Source: Palsa-504 sp963742795 | GTDB lineage: Bacteria > Actinomycetota > Actinomycetes > Streptosporangiales > Streptosporangiaceae | Length of the DNA stretch: 64,000 nucleotides | Reading direction: 5' to 3' | Assembly: GCA_963742795.1 (NCBI GenBank) | Contig: CAVUNL010000028.1 | Span: 310,001 to 374,000 of the forward strand | Shown here: positions 18,074 to 26,592 of the stretch, piece by piece | Layout: each line of letters begins with the position of its first letter | Numbering within the stretch: position 1 is the stretch's first letter | Notes under the pieces: generated by a model | What the model was told of the DNA's origin: nothing | The model's input: the letters and a program-made list of their open reading frames with translations, nothing else | Database searches by the model: none | Program-made: the position numbers and the translations under genes

Positions 18074-18991
18074 ATGGCTGATCGTTCCCGCGTTCTGGTG
18101 ACCGGCGGCGCCGGCTTCATCGGCCGCAGAGTGGTCCGCGCTCTGCTGGCCGAGGGGCACGAGGTGACCGTGGCCGACCTGCGGGCGTTCCCCGATCCAG
18201 AGGTGCGCTCGGTCACCGGGGATCTGTGCGATCCCGGGGTACCGGAGCGGGCCGTCAGCCCGGGGACCGACGTGATCATCCACCTGGCCGCCCTCACCTC
18301 CGTGCTGGCCTCGGTAAACGATCCGGTCAGCACCTACCGGCTCAACGTGGACGCCACCGCCCGGCTACTGGAGCGGGCCCGGGAGAACGAGGTGGGCGCC
18401 TTCCTGCTCGCCTCGACGAACGCGGTGACCGGCAACGTGGGCAGCGCGGTGATCACCGAGCAGACCGTGCTGCGCCCGCTGATCCCGTACGGCGCGACCA
18501 AGGCGGCCGCGGAGATGCTGCTGGGCGCCTACGCCAACTGCTACGGCATCGCCGGCGCGGCGCTGCGGTTCTCCAACGTGTACGGTCCGGGGATGGGCGA
18601 GAAGGACAGCTTCATACCCCGGCTGATGCGCGCGGCGCGCGACGGGGAGGGCGTCCAGGTCCGCGGCGACGGCACGATGCTCCGCGACGTGGTGCACGTG
18701 GACGACGTGGTCCAGGGCGTGCTGGCCGCCTGGCGGGCCCGGCACACCGGCCCGCTGATCCTCGGATCCGGCACGTCGGTGTCGATAAACGACATGGTGG
18801 ACACGGCCCGCCGGGTCACCGGCGCGCCCATCCCGGTGGAGTACGTGCCGGTCCCCAAGGGCGAGATGCCGGCCGTGGTGGTGGACATCTCGGCGGCCCG
18901 GGCGATCGGGTACGCGCCCTCGCACGACCTGGAATCCGGCATGGCCACGGTCTGGCCCGACTTCCGGCCAGGAAACGAGGAGAGGCGATGA
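18074..18991 (+). CDS. NAD-dependent epimerase/dehydratase (extended SDR)
   Basis: Sugar-nucleotide epimerase-type protein of 305 residues. Rossmann motif VLVTGGAGFIGRRVVRAL at the N-terminus, HLAALTSV, the catalytic YGATKAAAE (YxxxK), and RFSNVYGPGM in the substrate domain. ATG 18074 is preceded by GGAG and fits the family; upstream in-frame codons add an unconserved leader. It is coupled by ATGA to the GT2 gene. A role preparing a UDP- or GDP-sugar for that transferase is inferred from position. Confidence 0.88.
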   Translation: MADRSRVLVTGGAGFIGRRVVRALLAEGHEVTVADLRAFPDPEVRSVTGDLCDPGVPERAVSPGTDVIIHLAALTSVLASVNDPVSTYRLNVDATARLLERARENEVGAFLLASTNAVTGNVGSAVITEQTVLRPLIPYGATKAAAEMLLGAYANCYGIAGAALRFSNVYGPGMGEKDSFIPRLMRAARDGEGVQVRGDGTMLRDVVHVDDVVQGVLAAWRARHTGPLILGSGTSVSINDMVDTARRVTGAPIPVEYVPVPKGEMPAVVVDISAARAIGYAPSHDLESGMATVWPDFRPGNEERR

Positions 18992-19956
18992 TCTACTCCA
19001 ATCCGCGGGACCAGGCCGTCGACGACGCGGCGGTGGCCGCGTTCGCGGAGTCCTACGGCGAGCGCGCCACCACGCTGCCCCCGGTGGCGATCGTGATCGC
19101 GGCCTACAACGAGGCGGGCGCCATCGGCCCGGTCATCGAGGAACTGCCCGCGGAGGTATGCGGGCTGGCCACGACGGTCGTCGTGGTCGCCGACGGCTGC
19201 GCCGACGGCACCGCCAAGGAGGCCATGACGGCCGGGGCAATGGTCTGCGACGTGCCGGTCAACCGGGGCCAGGGGGCTGCGCTGCGGCTCGGCTACCGGC
19301 TGGCCCGGGACGGCGGCGCGGCCTACATCGTGACCACCGACGCCGATGGCCAGTACAACCCGGCCGAGATCGAGCGGGTGCTGGCCCCGGTGGTGGCCGG
19401 CGAGGCCGACTTCGTGACCGGGTCGCGCCGCCTGGGCAGCCAGGAGACCCATGACTTCATCCGCCGGGCGGGCGTCCTGTTCTTCGCCGGCTCGCTGAGC
19501 CTGCTTACCGGGCAGAAGATCAGCGACACGACGTTCGGGCTGCGGGCCATGCGATCCGAGGTGACCGGCGCCGTTCGGCTGGAGCAGCCGCAGTACCAGG
19601 CCTCGGAGCTGCTGATCGGGGTCATCACCCACGGCTTCAAGGTGGCCGAGGTGCCCGCCACTATTCACCGGCGGCGGATCGGAGAGAGCAAGAAGGGCCA
19701 GAACCCGCTCTACAGGCTGCACCTGCCGGGCGTGAACAACCTGTTCTACGGGATCCGCTTCGCCCGGGTCATCTACGGCACCTGGTGGCGCGAGCGTCAG
19801 CGCTCGCGGTCGGCGGGCCGGGCGCGGTCCTCAGAGTCTGGGTCCTCGGGCTCCGCGGTCCGGGCGAACGGCTCTGGTCCGGGGTCGGTCGACACAAGCG
19901 CCTCTTCCGCGACGGCGGGCGCGGGCCTGCCGGGCGATCCGGCGAAGAGGACGTAG
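18988..19956 (+). CDS. GT2 glycosyltransferase, polyprenol-phosphate-sugar synthase type
   Basis: Family 2 GT-A transferase of 322 residues. Signature segments: PPVAIVIAAYNEAGAIGPVI, VVVADGCADGT, NRGQGAALRLGYRLA, the DxD-type TTDADGQYNP and RRRIGESKKGQNPLYR, as in dolichyl/polyprenol-phosphate mannose or glucose synthases. There are no membrane segments. The last ~55 residues are Ser/Gly/Arg-rich and unconserved because they overlap the 3' end of gtrA on the other strand by 160 bp. Partnership with GtrA (polyprenol-sugar translocation or retention) is common for this class. The epimerase upstream is coupled; the donor sugar is not determined. Confidence 0.88.
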   Translation: MIYSNPRDQAVDDAAVAAFAESYGERATTLPPVAIVIAAYNEAGAIGPVIEELPAEVCGLATTVVVVADGCADGTAKEAMTAGAMVCDVPVNRGQGAALRLGYRLARDGGAAYIVTTDADGQYNPAEIERVLAPVVAGEADFVTGSRRLGSQETHDFIRRAGVLFFAGSLSLLTGQKISDTTFGLRAMRSEVTGAVRLEQPQYQASELLIGVITHGFKVAEVPATIHRRRIGESKKGQNPLYRLHLPGVNNLFYGIRFARVIYGTWWRERQRSRSAGRARSSESGSSGSAVRANGSGPGSVDTSASSATAGAGLPGDPAKRT

Positions 19957-20396
19957 TGGAAGAACAGGAACCGCAGCAGGAACGTACCGAGGTTAGCAAC
20001 GCCGTAGACCAGGTCCACGAAGAGCACCCGCTCCACGCCGGACAGGTCCAGCCAGGTCGCCGCGTGGTAGGCGAACTTGGTCGCCACCCAGAGGATCGCG
20101 ACGACCATCGCCGACACGATCCAGAACGGCAGGGTCTCCTTCAGCAGGTTCGGGCGGCCCTTCCGCTTCCACGCCCACCGGCTGAGCACATAGCTCACCA
20201 GGGCGCCGGAGAACCACGCGATGAGGCTGGCCCAGGTGGCGGACAGCGCCAGCGGACCAGCGCAGATGGTAAGCACAACCTCGGTGGTGGCGAACGCCGA
20301 GATGGCCGCGACCGCGAAGCGCCCGAAGCGGATGCCGAGCGTGGTGCGGACCTTGCGGGTGAGCGTCTCGCCGAGCCGATTGGATGTGATCGCCAT
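19797..20396 (-). CDS. GtrA-like integral membrane protein
   Basis: 199 residues with four predicted membrane helices (roughly 25-47, 55-75, 88-108 and 125-150): RFGRFAVAAISAFATTEVVL, LIAWFSGALVSYVLSRWAWK, ETLPFWIVSAMVVAILWVAT and YGVANLGTFLLRFLFFHYVL. The RFxxVG-like start and FxxHRxW-like YVLSRWAWKRKG fit the GtrA family, which handles polyprenol-linked sugars. The ~45-residue charged tail is encoded in the 160-bp antisense overlap with the GT2 gene. It is transcribed divergently from sqd1 across a 234-bp gap (20397-20630) that should hold both promoters. Confidence 0.87.
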   Translation of the reverse strand: MAITSNRLGETLTRKVRTTLGIRFGRFAVAAISAFATTEVVLTICAGPLALSATWASLIAWFSGALVSYVLSRWAWKRKGRPNLLKETLPFWIVSAMVVAILWVATKFAYHAATWLDLSGVERVLFVDLVYGVANLGTFLLRFLFFHYVLFAGSPGRPAPAVAEEALVSTDPGPEPFARTAEPEDPDSEDRARPADRER

Positions 20397-20630
20397 GGAT
20401 GTCCTAGGTTACTAGCCGACCAACACACGAGGAGCAGGTATACAGTACGGAAACCGCAGGCCGGAAAAGCTACCCTGGCCGGGCTACCCAAATCGGGCCG
20501 CCCGATGCGACCTCAGAGGAGCGTGTTCAGCAGCCGCACTCGTAGCACGTTACCGCCCCCGTGCGGACTCCCGCACAACGGCGCGAAAAGTCAAGCCAAT
20601 CTGACCGAAGGAACTTCTAGGAGCCGGAGC

Positions 20631-21785
20631 ATGAAAATCTTGGTGTTGGGCGGGGACGGGTATCTCGGCTGGCCCACTGCACTGCACCTGTCGGAGGCAG
20701 GTCACGAGGTGGCCGTCGCCGACAACTTCGTCCGCAGGCACTATGACAACGAGCTCGGAGTCGAGTCCCTCGTCCCGATCGAGCCGCTGCAGAACCGCAT
20801 CGCGGTATGGCAGGAGCTGACCGGCAAGAAGATCGGGCTGTACGTCGGCGACCTGACCGACGCGATCTTCTCGTACCACATCATCAGCGACTTCGAGCCC
20901 GAGGCCGTGGTGCACTTCGCCGAGCAGCGGGCCGCTCCGTATTCCATGATCGACCGGGCGCACGCGGTGTACACCCAGCAGAACAACGTGGTCGGCAACC
21001 TGAACGTGCTGTACGCGATCGCCGAGACCAACCCGGACATTCACCTGGTCAAGCTCGGCACGATGGGCGAGTACGGCACGCCGAACATCGACATCGAAGA
21101 GGGCTGGCTGGACCTGGAGCACAACGGCCGGACCGACCGGGTGCTGTTCCCCAAGCGGCCGGGCTCGTTCTACCACCTGTCCAAGGTGCACGACAGCCAC
21201 AACATCGAGTTCGCGTGCCGGATCTGGGACCTGCGGGCCACCGACCTGAACCAGGGCGTGGTCTACGGCCAGCAGACCACGGAAACGGCCCGGGACGAGC
21301 GGCTGGCCACGCGGTTCGACTACGACGCGGTGTTCGGCACGGTGCTGAACCGCTTCGCCATCCAGGCGGTCATCGGCCACCCGCTGACCGTCTACGGTTC
21401 CGGCGGCCAGACCCGCGGCATGATCGACATCCGCGACACGGTCCGCTGTATCCAGCTGGCCTGCGAAAACCCGGCCAACCGGGGTGAGTTCCGGGTGTTC
21501 AACCAGATCACCGAGTGGATGTCGGTCAAGGACATCGCCGAGACCGTGGCCCGGGCCTACCCGGGCGACGTCACGATCGAGAACGTGGAGAACCCGCGGG
21601 TCGAGGCGCCGGAGCACTACTACAACGTCAAGCACACCGCGCTGATCGAGCTCGGCCTGGAGCCGCATCTGCTCTCGGACACGCTGATCGAGTCGCTGTT
21701 CGACGTCACCAAGCGGTACGCGCACCGGGTCCGCCTGGAGGCGCTGCGGCCCACGGTGAAGTGGCGCTCCCCCACCGCTAGCTAG
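20631..21785 (+). CDS. sqdB: UDP-sulfoquinovose synthase-like enzyme (SQD1/SqdB family)
   Basis: Extended SDR of 384 residues, strongly patterned on SQD1, which makes UDP-sulfoquinovose from UDP-glucose and sulfite. Diagnostic blocks: ILVLGGDGYLGWPTALHL, VRRHYDNELGVESL, VVHFAEQRAAPYSMIDR, TQQNNVVGNLNVL, LVKLGTMGEYGTPNIDIEEG, catalytic FYHLSKVHDSHNI and ATDLNQGVVYG. ATG 20631 follows GGAGC. It could feed a sulfolipid or, given the GT2/GtrA neighbours, a sulfoquinovose-bearing glycan. No SqdX/SqdD-type transferase is visible. Confidence in the family is high; the exact product is inferred. Confidence 0.88.
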   Translation: MKILVLGGDGYLGWPTALHLSEAGHEVAVADNFVRRHYDNELGVESLVPIEPLQNRIAVWQELTGKKIGLYVGDLTDAIFSYHIISDFEPEAVVHFAEQRAAPYSMIDRAHAVYTQQNNVVGNLNVLYAIAETNPDIHLVKLGTMGEYGTPNIDIEEGWLDLEHNGRTDRVLFPKRPGSFYHLSKVHDSHNIEFACRIWDLRATDLNQGVVYGQQTTETARDERLATRFDYDAVFGTVLNRFAIQAVIGHPLTVYGSGGQTRGMIDIRDTVRCIQLACENPANRGEFRVFNQITEWMSVKDIAETVARAYPGDVTIENVENPRVEAPEHYYNVKHTALIELGLEPHLLSDTLIESLFDVTKRYAHRVRLEALRPTVKWRSPTAS

Positions 21786-21805
21786 GCTCTGGTCCGGCCA
21801 GAGCA

Positions 21806-21855
21806 ACCACGGCCCGTTCGGTAAAATGATCTTTTAACGCCGAACGGGCCGTGGT
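21806..21855. repeat. 50-bp palindromic element upstream of MBL gene
   Basis: Arms of 16 bp pair ACCACGGCCCGTTCGG (21806-21821) with its complement (21840-21855). Within the 18-nt loop TAAAA and TTTTA also pair, so nearly the whole element is self-complementary. It lies between the sqd1 stop and the MBL start and may terminate sqd1. Its left half recurs inside cobQ at 43473-43501. Confidence 0.7.
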
Positions 21856-21861
21856 GCGTGT

Positions 21862-22671
21862 ATGGGGACCTGTATTTGTGTGACCTGTGGTAACCATTTC
21901 CCCGACCCGTGCCCGGAGATATGCACGGTGTGCGCGGACGAGCGGCAGTGGGTGCCGCCGGGCGGGCAGCGCTGGACCACGCTGGCCGAGCTGGCCGCGG
22001 CCGGGCACCGGTCCGACATCAGGCCGGTCGAGCCGGGGCTGACCGGGATCGGCGCGGATCCGCCGGTGGCGATCGGGCAGCGGTCGCTGCTGGTGTCCAC
22101 ATCCGAGGGCAACCTGCTGTGGGACCCGTCCGGGTTCATCGACGACGCGGCGGTGGCCGCGGTGCGGTCGGCGGGGGGCCTGCGCTTCGTGACCGCCAGC
22201 CATCCGCACTTCTACGGTTCCATTGCGTCGTGGGCCCGGTCGTTCGGGGCCGAGATCCTGGTCCCGGCGGACGACGTGGCCTGGCTGCGGGCCGACGCGG
22301 AACTACCGGTGCGGCTGTGGTCGGGGGTTTTGGAGGTACTGCCCGGCGTGACGCTGGTGCAGTGCGGCGGGCACTTCCCCGGCAGCGCGGTGCTGCACTG
22401 GGCTCCCGGGGCCGGCGGCCGCGGGGTGCTGCTGTCCGGGGACACGATCATCGTGACGCCGGGCGAGGACCGGGCGACGTTCGTCTTCTCGGCGCCGAAC
22501 CGGTTGCCGCTGTCCGAGGCGGCGGTGCTGGGCGTGGCCGAGGCGGTGCGGCCGCTGGCGTTCGACCGGATCTACAGCGGGTGGTGGACCCCGGTGCTGC
22601 GGTCCGGCGCGTGGGAGACGGTCCGGCGGTCCGCGCTGCGGTACATCGAGCACCTGAACGGGACGGCGTAA
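21862..22671 (+). CDS. Metallo-beta-lactamase-fold hydrolase with N-terminal Cys pairs
   Basis: 269 residues. The N-terminus carries two CxxC-like pairs (CVTCGNHF and CTVCADER, residues ~5-28), a probable small zinc knuckle. The MBL-like body has a degenerate signature: VTASHPHFYG in place of THxHxDH, then QCGGHFPGSAVL, LLSGDTIIV and YSGWW. The first metal motif retains only SHPHF, so activity or metal content may differ from classical MBL enzymes. Homologues with this Cys-knuckle-plus-MBL layout are annotated only as hydrolases. ATG 21862 lies 7 bp after the palindromic element. Substrate unknown. Confidence 0.75.
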   Translation: MGTCICVTCGNHFPDPCPEICTVCADERQWVPPGGQRWTTLAELAAAGHRSDIRPVEPGLTGIGADPPVAIGQRSLLVSTSEGNLLWDPSGFIDDAAVAAVRSAGGLRFVTASHPHFYGSIASWARSFGAEILVPADDVAWLRADAELPVRLWSGVLEVLPGVTLVQCGGHFPGSAVLHWAPGAGGRGVLLSGDTIIVTPGEDRATFVFSAPNRLPLSEAAVLGVAEAVRPLAFDRIYSGWWTPVLRSGAWETVRRSALRYIEHLNGTA

Positions 22672-23066
22672 CATAGGTTATTTCGCGTGGCTGGCCCCGG
22701 CAGGACCAGGCCGCGTAGTCGCGGAGCGCGATCACAAAGCACCCGAAGGTGACGAAAGATTACAAAGTACGATTTGACGCTTCGGTTCCGGAAATAAGCC
22801 GAAAGATGATACCTGAATGTGCTAGTTAACTGTGTACCGGATCTCGAGAGCTGAGATTCGGGACGGCGCTTTCTTTGACCTCGGCTCAACACGGGGCATG
22901 AAGCGTGCAGGGGGTCGCAGTGCAGGTGTGGCGATCAGCGTGCAGTGCACCCGGTGGCGTGCGCAGCTTATCCAGGGCGGCCGCCCCGGGCTAGCCTCCC
23001 GGGCGTTTGAGCGCCGGGCTGCGCTGTTCATCTGAATCGTCCACCCGAGTCCTGCGAAGAGGTGCT
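22672..23066. other. 395-bp gap upstream of the conservon
   Basis: No gene is supported. It is the least GC-rich stretch nearby and should contain the cvnA promoter. Around 22744-22773 the pair GTGACGAAAG / ATTACAAAGT looks like an 11-bp-spaced direct repeat, but I cannot assign a regulator. Confidence 0.4.
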
Positions 23067-25772
23067 ATGGCTACCGACCCACCACCGCCCCGCACCAGAT
23101 CCGCGCGGCTGACGCTGGTCAGCCTGCTCCTGATCCCGCTGCTGTCGCTGGCAGCACTGTGGGGGTTCATCGCCAGCATCACGCTCGGCAACGTCATCCG
23201 CGACCAGCACTACAACAGGGCCGAAAACGCCATCGCGCCCAGCGTCATCGCGCTGGCGCAGACGCTGGCGGGCGAGCGCGCGCTCACCCTCATCTGGCTG
23301 GGCTCTGGCCGCCAGTCTGCGCCGATCCAGGCCCAGCTGCAGGCCGTACGGCACAGCACCAACACCTACGCCGCGGCGGTTCACAGCTCGATCACGTCGG
23401 TGGACGGGCTGGTCGGCACGACGGCCAGCACGCGGCTCGGCCAGTTCCTCGCCGAGCTAGCCGGCCTGGGCTCCATCCGCGCGGCGGTCGACTCGGGAGC
23501 GGACAGCCAGGCTGCGGCGTTCAACGCCTACAGCGCCATCACCGCCGCCGAATACGAGGCCTTCCAGATCTCGCTGCCGTCCGGCGACCCGGATCTCAGC
23601 CTGATGACGCAGTCGGCCATCGCCGAAGGCCGGGCGGAGGACTTCACCGGCGGCGCGGTCGCCCTGGTCGAGGGGGCGCTCGCGGCGCGCGGCCTGATGA
23701 CGCAGCCGGATCGTGTGCTACTCGCAGAGACCGTGGGCCAGCAGAACCTTGAGATCAGCGACATGTACTCGCTGGCCAATCCGACCCTGACCGCGATCTT
23801 CAAGCAGATCTACGACACGCCCGCCTACCACCAGCTCCTGGCCGCGGAGAACCAGATCCAGACCGGCCCGGCCAACCGGCCGGTACTGGTGGATCCCGCG
23901 ACCTTCCAGGCCGCCGCCCTGAAGTACCAGGCGTCGGTGCTGGCGAACGAACGGCATATCGGCAACATCCTGGCCACACAGTCGGCGCGGCTGAGCGACA
24001 GCTTGCTGACCCAGCTTTACCTGGCCGCCGGCCTCGGCCTGGCCGCCGTTCTGGCCTCCGTCTTCGTCATCGTGCGATTCGGCCGCAGGCTCCGGGTCGA
24101 GCTCACGAACCTGTACGACAGCGCCAGGCAGATGGCCAACGAGCGGCTGCCGCGGCTGGTCGAGAGGCTGCGCGGCGGCGAGGACATTGACGTCCAGGCG
24201 GAGTCCCCGCCGATGAAGGCGGGCCGGATCACCGAGATCGCGAACGTCGCGCAGGCCTTCGCCACCGTGCAGCGCACGGCCGTCGAGGCCGCCGTCGGCC
24301 AGGCCAACCTGCGCAAGGGCGTCAACCAGGTGTTCGTCAACCTCTCGCTGCGGAGCCAGTCGCTGCTGCACCGGCAGCTCGGCATGCTCGACACCATGGA
24401 GCGGCGCACCAGCGACCCGGCCCTCCTGGGGGACCTGTTCGGCCTGGACCACCTCACCACCCGTATGCAGCGGTACGCCGAGAGCCTGCTGATCCTGGCC
24501 GGGGCCACGCCGGGCCGCGGCTGGCGCGACCCGGTGCCGGTGGTCGACGTCCTGCAGGCGGCAGTCGCGGAGGTCGAGGACTACGTCCGGGTGGACGTGA
24601 TCACCGAGTCCGCCGACGCCGTGGCCGGGATCGCGGTGAACGACGTCATCCACCTCATCGCCGAACTGGTCGAGAACGCCACCGCGTTCTCCCCGCCGAA
24701 TACCCGGGTGACGATCAGCGGCAGTGTGGTCGGCCACGGCTTCGCGGTGGAGATCGAGGATCGCGGGCTCGGCGTAGCGCCGGACGCAATGGCCGCCATC
24801 AACGAGCAGCTGGCCACCCCGCCCGAGTTCGACCTGGCCAGTAGCGACCAGCTCGGCCTGTTCGTGACCAGCAAGCTTGCCGCCAGGCACGGGATCAGGG
24901 TGACGCTGCGGATGTCTCCCTACCGCGGAACCACGGCCATCGTCGTGCTCCCCTGGGAGATCATCGTGCCCGAGCATGAGGCCGACGCAAGGTTCAGCTC
25001 CGGCGGCATCGGCGAGCTGTCGGCGGCGGCCGCGAACGGCCCGGCGTACGAAGCCGGGCCGTTCGGCCCGGCCGGGAACCGACAGCGCGGTCCGGCGTTC
25101 GGAATGACCGGCCGGCACCGACTCGGGCTCCCACCCTCCTCGCCGGAAGACGGCGGGTCCGGCGGGACCGAGCTGGCCGGAGGGCCTGAGGCGCCGCTGG
25201 CGGACACCGCGTACCGGTTCGCGGAGCTGCCCGAGGCCGCAGGGGGCCAGACCGGACGGCCGGCGTCCGGCCCCGCGCAAGCGCAGCCCGGATCGCCGAT
25301 GGTGGCCGCCGCGGCCTGGGCCATTGGATCCGCAGAGTCCAACGGGTCCGGCGGGTCGGCTGGCGTCACCGGGTCGGCTGGCGTTACCGGGTCGGCTGGC
25401 GTCACCGGGTCGGCTGGCGTCACCGGGTCGGCTGGCGTCACCGGGTCGGCTGGCGTCACCGGGTCGGCTCCTGGCCGGCCTACGAACGGCACGGCAGCCG
25501 GCGGGACTTACCTGGGCCTGCCCCGGCGAGTGCGCCAGGCCAGCCTCGCACCGCAGCTTCGCGGCGGGCTCGGCGCCGAGCCCGCCACCAGCCTCCTTCA
25601 CCCGGGCGAGGCCGCCGAGTCATCGGCCCGTTCACCTGAGCAGACAAGCAGTCGGCTGTCCGCGCTGCAAGACGGATGGCTGCGCGGCCGCCTCGACGAT
25701 CTGGACAGCCTCGTTGCCGACCCTTCGGAGCCGGACCTCGGCGGGCGGCCGGAAGGCACATCAGGCGGTTAA
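23067..25772 (+). CDS. cvnA: Conservon sensor CvnA (nitrate/nitrite-sensing-type histidine-kinase-like)
   Basis: 901-residue membrane sensor that heads a conservon. Helix 1 (~15-37, LTLVSLLLIPLLSLAALWGF) and helix 2 (~320-345, LYLAAGLGLAAVLASVFVIV) bracket an extracellular NIT-like domain. A HAMP-like linker, a dimerisation helix region (LRSQSLLHRQLGMLDTMERR) and an HATPase domain follow: N-box HLIAELVENATAFSPPNTRV, EIEDRGLGV and GLFVTSKLAARHGIRVTL. The C-terminal ~200 residues are disordered, with six GSAGVT repeats. In conservons CvnA controls a Roadblock/GTPase module rather than a standard response regulator. ATG 23067 follows GAAGAGG. cvnB starts 15 bp downstream. Confidence 0.92.
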   Translation: MATDPPPPRTRSARLTLVSLLLIPLLSLAALWGFIASITLGNVIRDQHYNRAENAIAPSVIALAQTLAGERALTLIWLGSGRQSAPIQAQLQAVRHSTNTYAAAVHSSITSVDGLVGTTASTRLGQFLAELAGLGSIRAAVDSGADSQAAAFNAYSAITAAEYEAFQISLPSGDPDLSLMTQSAIAEGRAEDFTGGAVALVEGALAARGLMTQPDRVLLAETVGQQNLEISDMYSLANPTLTAIFKQIYDTPAYHQLLAAENQIQTGPANRPVLVDPATFQAAALKYQASVLANERHIGNILATQSARLSDSLLTQLYLAAGLGLAAVLASVFVIVRFGRRLRVELTNLYDSARQMANERLPRLVERLRGGEDIDVQAESPPMKAGRITEIANVAQAFATVQRTAVEAAVGQANLRKGVNQVFVNLSLRSQSLLHRQLGMLDTMERRTSDPALLGDLFGLDHLTTRMQRYAESLLILAGATPGRGWRDPVPVVDVLQAAVAEVEDYVRVDVITESADAVAGIAVNDVIHLIAELVENATAFSPPNTRVTISGSVVGHGFAVEIEDRGLGVAPDAMAAINEQLATPPEFDLASSDQLGLFVTSKLAARHGIRVTLRMSPYRGTTAIVVLPWEIIVPEHEADARFSSGGIGELSAAAANGPAYEAGPFGPAGNRQRGPAFGMTGRHRLGLPPSSPEDGGSGGTELAGGPEAPLADTAYRFAELPEAAGGQTGRPASGPAQAQPGSPMVAAAAWAIGSAESNGSGGSAGVTGSAGVTGSAGVTGSAGVTGSAGVTGSAGVTGSAPGRPTNGTAAGGTYLGLPRRVRQASLAPQLRGGLGAEPATSLLHPGEAAESSARSPEQTSSRLSALQDGWLRGRLDDLDSLVADPSEPDLGGRPEGTSGG
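25353..25460 (+). repeat. 18-bp coding tandem repeat in cvnA
   Basis: Six nearly identical 18-bp units (GGGTCGGCTGGCGTCACC; one C-to-T change) encode GSAGVT repeats in the disordered tail. Confidence 0.85.
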
Positions 25773-25787
25773 GTGGAAGGTTGAATC

Positions 25788-26210
25788 ATGACGCAGACGA
25801 AGAGCAACGGGGAGCAGCTCGGCTGGCTGCTGGACAACCTGGTCACACGGGTCGCGAACGTCCGCCAGGCGCTGCTCCTGTCCAGGGATGGCCTGGTCGT
25901 GGCGGCGTCACAGAACATGAGCCGCGAGGAAGGCGACAACCTGTCGGCCCTGGCCGCGGGCGTGCATAGCCTGGCCCGCGGGGTCGGAAAGCAGGTCGGC
26001 AACCAGGAGGTGCGGCAGACCATCATCGAGATGGATTCCGCGTTCCTGTTCGTGATGGCGGCCGGGCAGGGAACCTGCCTAGCCGTGCTCGCCTCGGCTG
26101 ATGCCAACCTGGGCGTGATGGCCTATGAAATGGCCATGCTGGTGCGACGGATGGGCGTGCACCTGACTGCCGGGCCGAGGCAAGCCGATCACGAACCAGT
26201 CGTGAGCTGA
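25788..26210 (+). CDS. cvnB: Conservon Roadblock/LC7 protein CvnB
   Basis: 140-residue Roadblock/LC7-domain protein, with LGWLLDNLVTRVANVRQALL, LVVAASQNMSREEGDNLSAL and FLFVMAAGQGTCLAVLA as the core alpha/beta fold. In conservons CvnB acts with the GTPase CvnD, by analogy with MglB-MglA as a GTPase-activating partner. ATG 25788 lies 15 bp after cvnA, and cvnC begins 4 bp after its stop. Well conserved and complete. Confidence 0.93.
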   Translation: MTQTKSNGEQLGWLLDNLVTRVANVRQALLLSRDGLVVAASQNMSREEGDNLSALAAGVHSLARGVGKQVGNQEVRQTIIEMDSAFLFVMAAGQGTCLAVLASADANLGVMAYEMAMLVRRMGVHLTAGPRQADHEPVVS

Positions 26211-26214
26211 GCGC

Positions 26215-26592
26215 ATGAGCGCGCCCAGGGACCGGTGGCTTGACCGGGAGGCGGGACCGATCGTGCGGCCGTATGCCGTCACGAAGGGACGCACCGCGCC
26301 CGCTCCCGGGTCGTACGTCGGGTTGATCGACGTGGTGACGGCCGTCGCCGGTCCGCAGCTCCCGGCCGATGCGCGCCTCAGCCGCGACCACCGCCGGCTC
26401 CTGAGCTACTGCCATCAGCCCGTCACGGTGGTGGATCTGGCCTCCGACATCGACCTCCCCGTGGGGGTGATCCGCGTGCTGCTCAGTGACCTGAGACAGT
26501 ACGGGGCGCTCCGGGTCGTCACGACTCCCGGGGAACCGGCAACCCACGAACGTCTACTGAGGGACGTGCTGGATGGACTACAGACACTCTGA
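26215..26592 (+). CDS. cvnC: Conservon DUF742 protein CvnC
   Basis: 125-residue DUF742 protein, the third component of the conservon. The RWLDREAGPIVRPYAVTKGR start and the winged-helix-like LCHQPVTVVDLASDIDLPVG and LLSDLRQYGALRV segments are typical. Biochemical role is not established; it may bridge CvnA and CvnB/D. Its end overlaps cvnD by 20 bp. Confidence 0.92.
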   Translation: MSAPRDRWLDREAGPIVRPYAVTKGRTAPAPGSYVGLIDVVTAVAGPQLPADARLSRDHRRLLSYCHQPVTVVDLASDIDLPVGVIRVLLSDLRQYGALRVVTTPGEPATHERLLRDVLDGLQTL

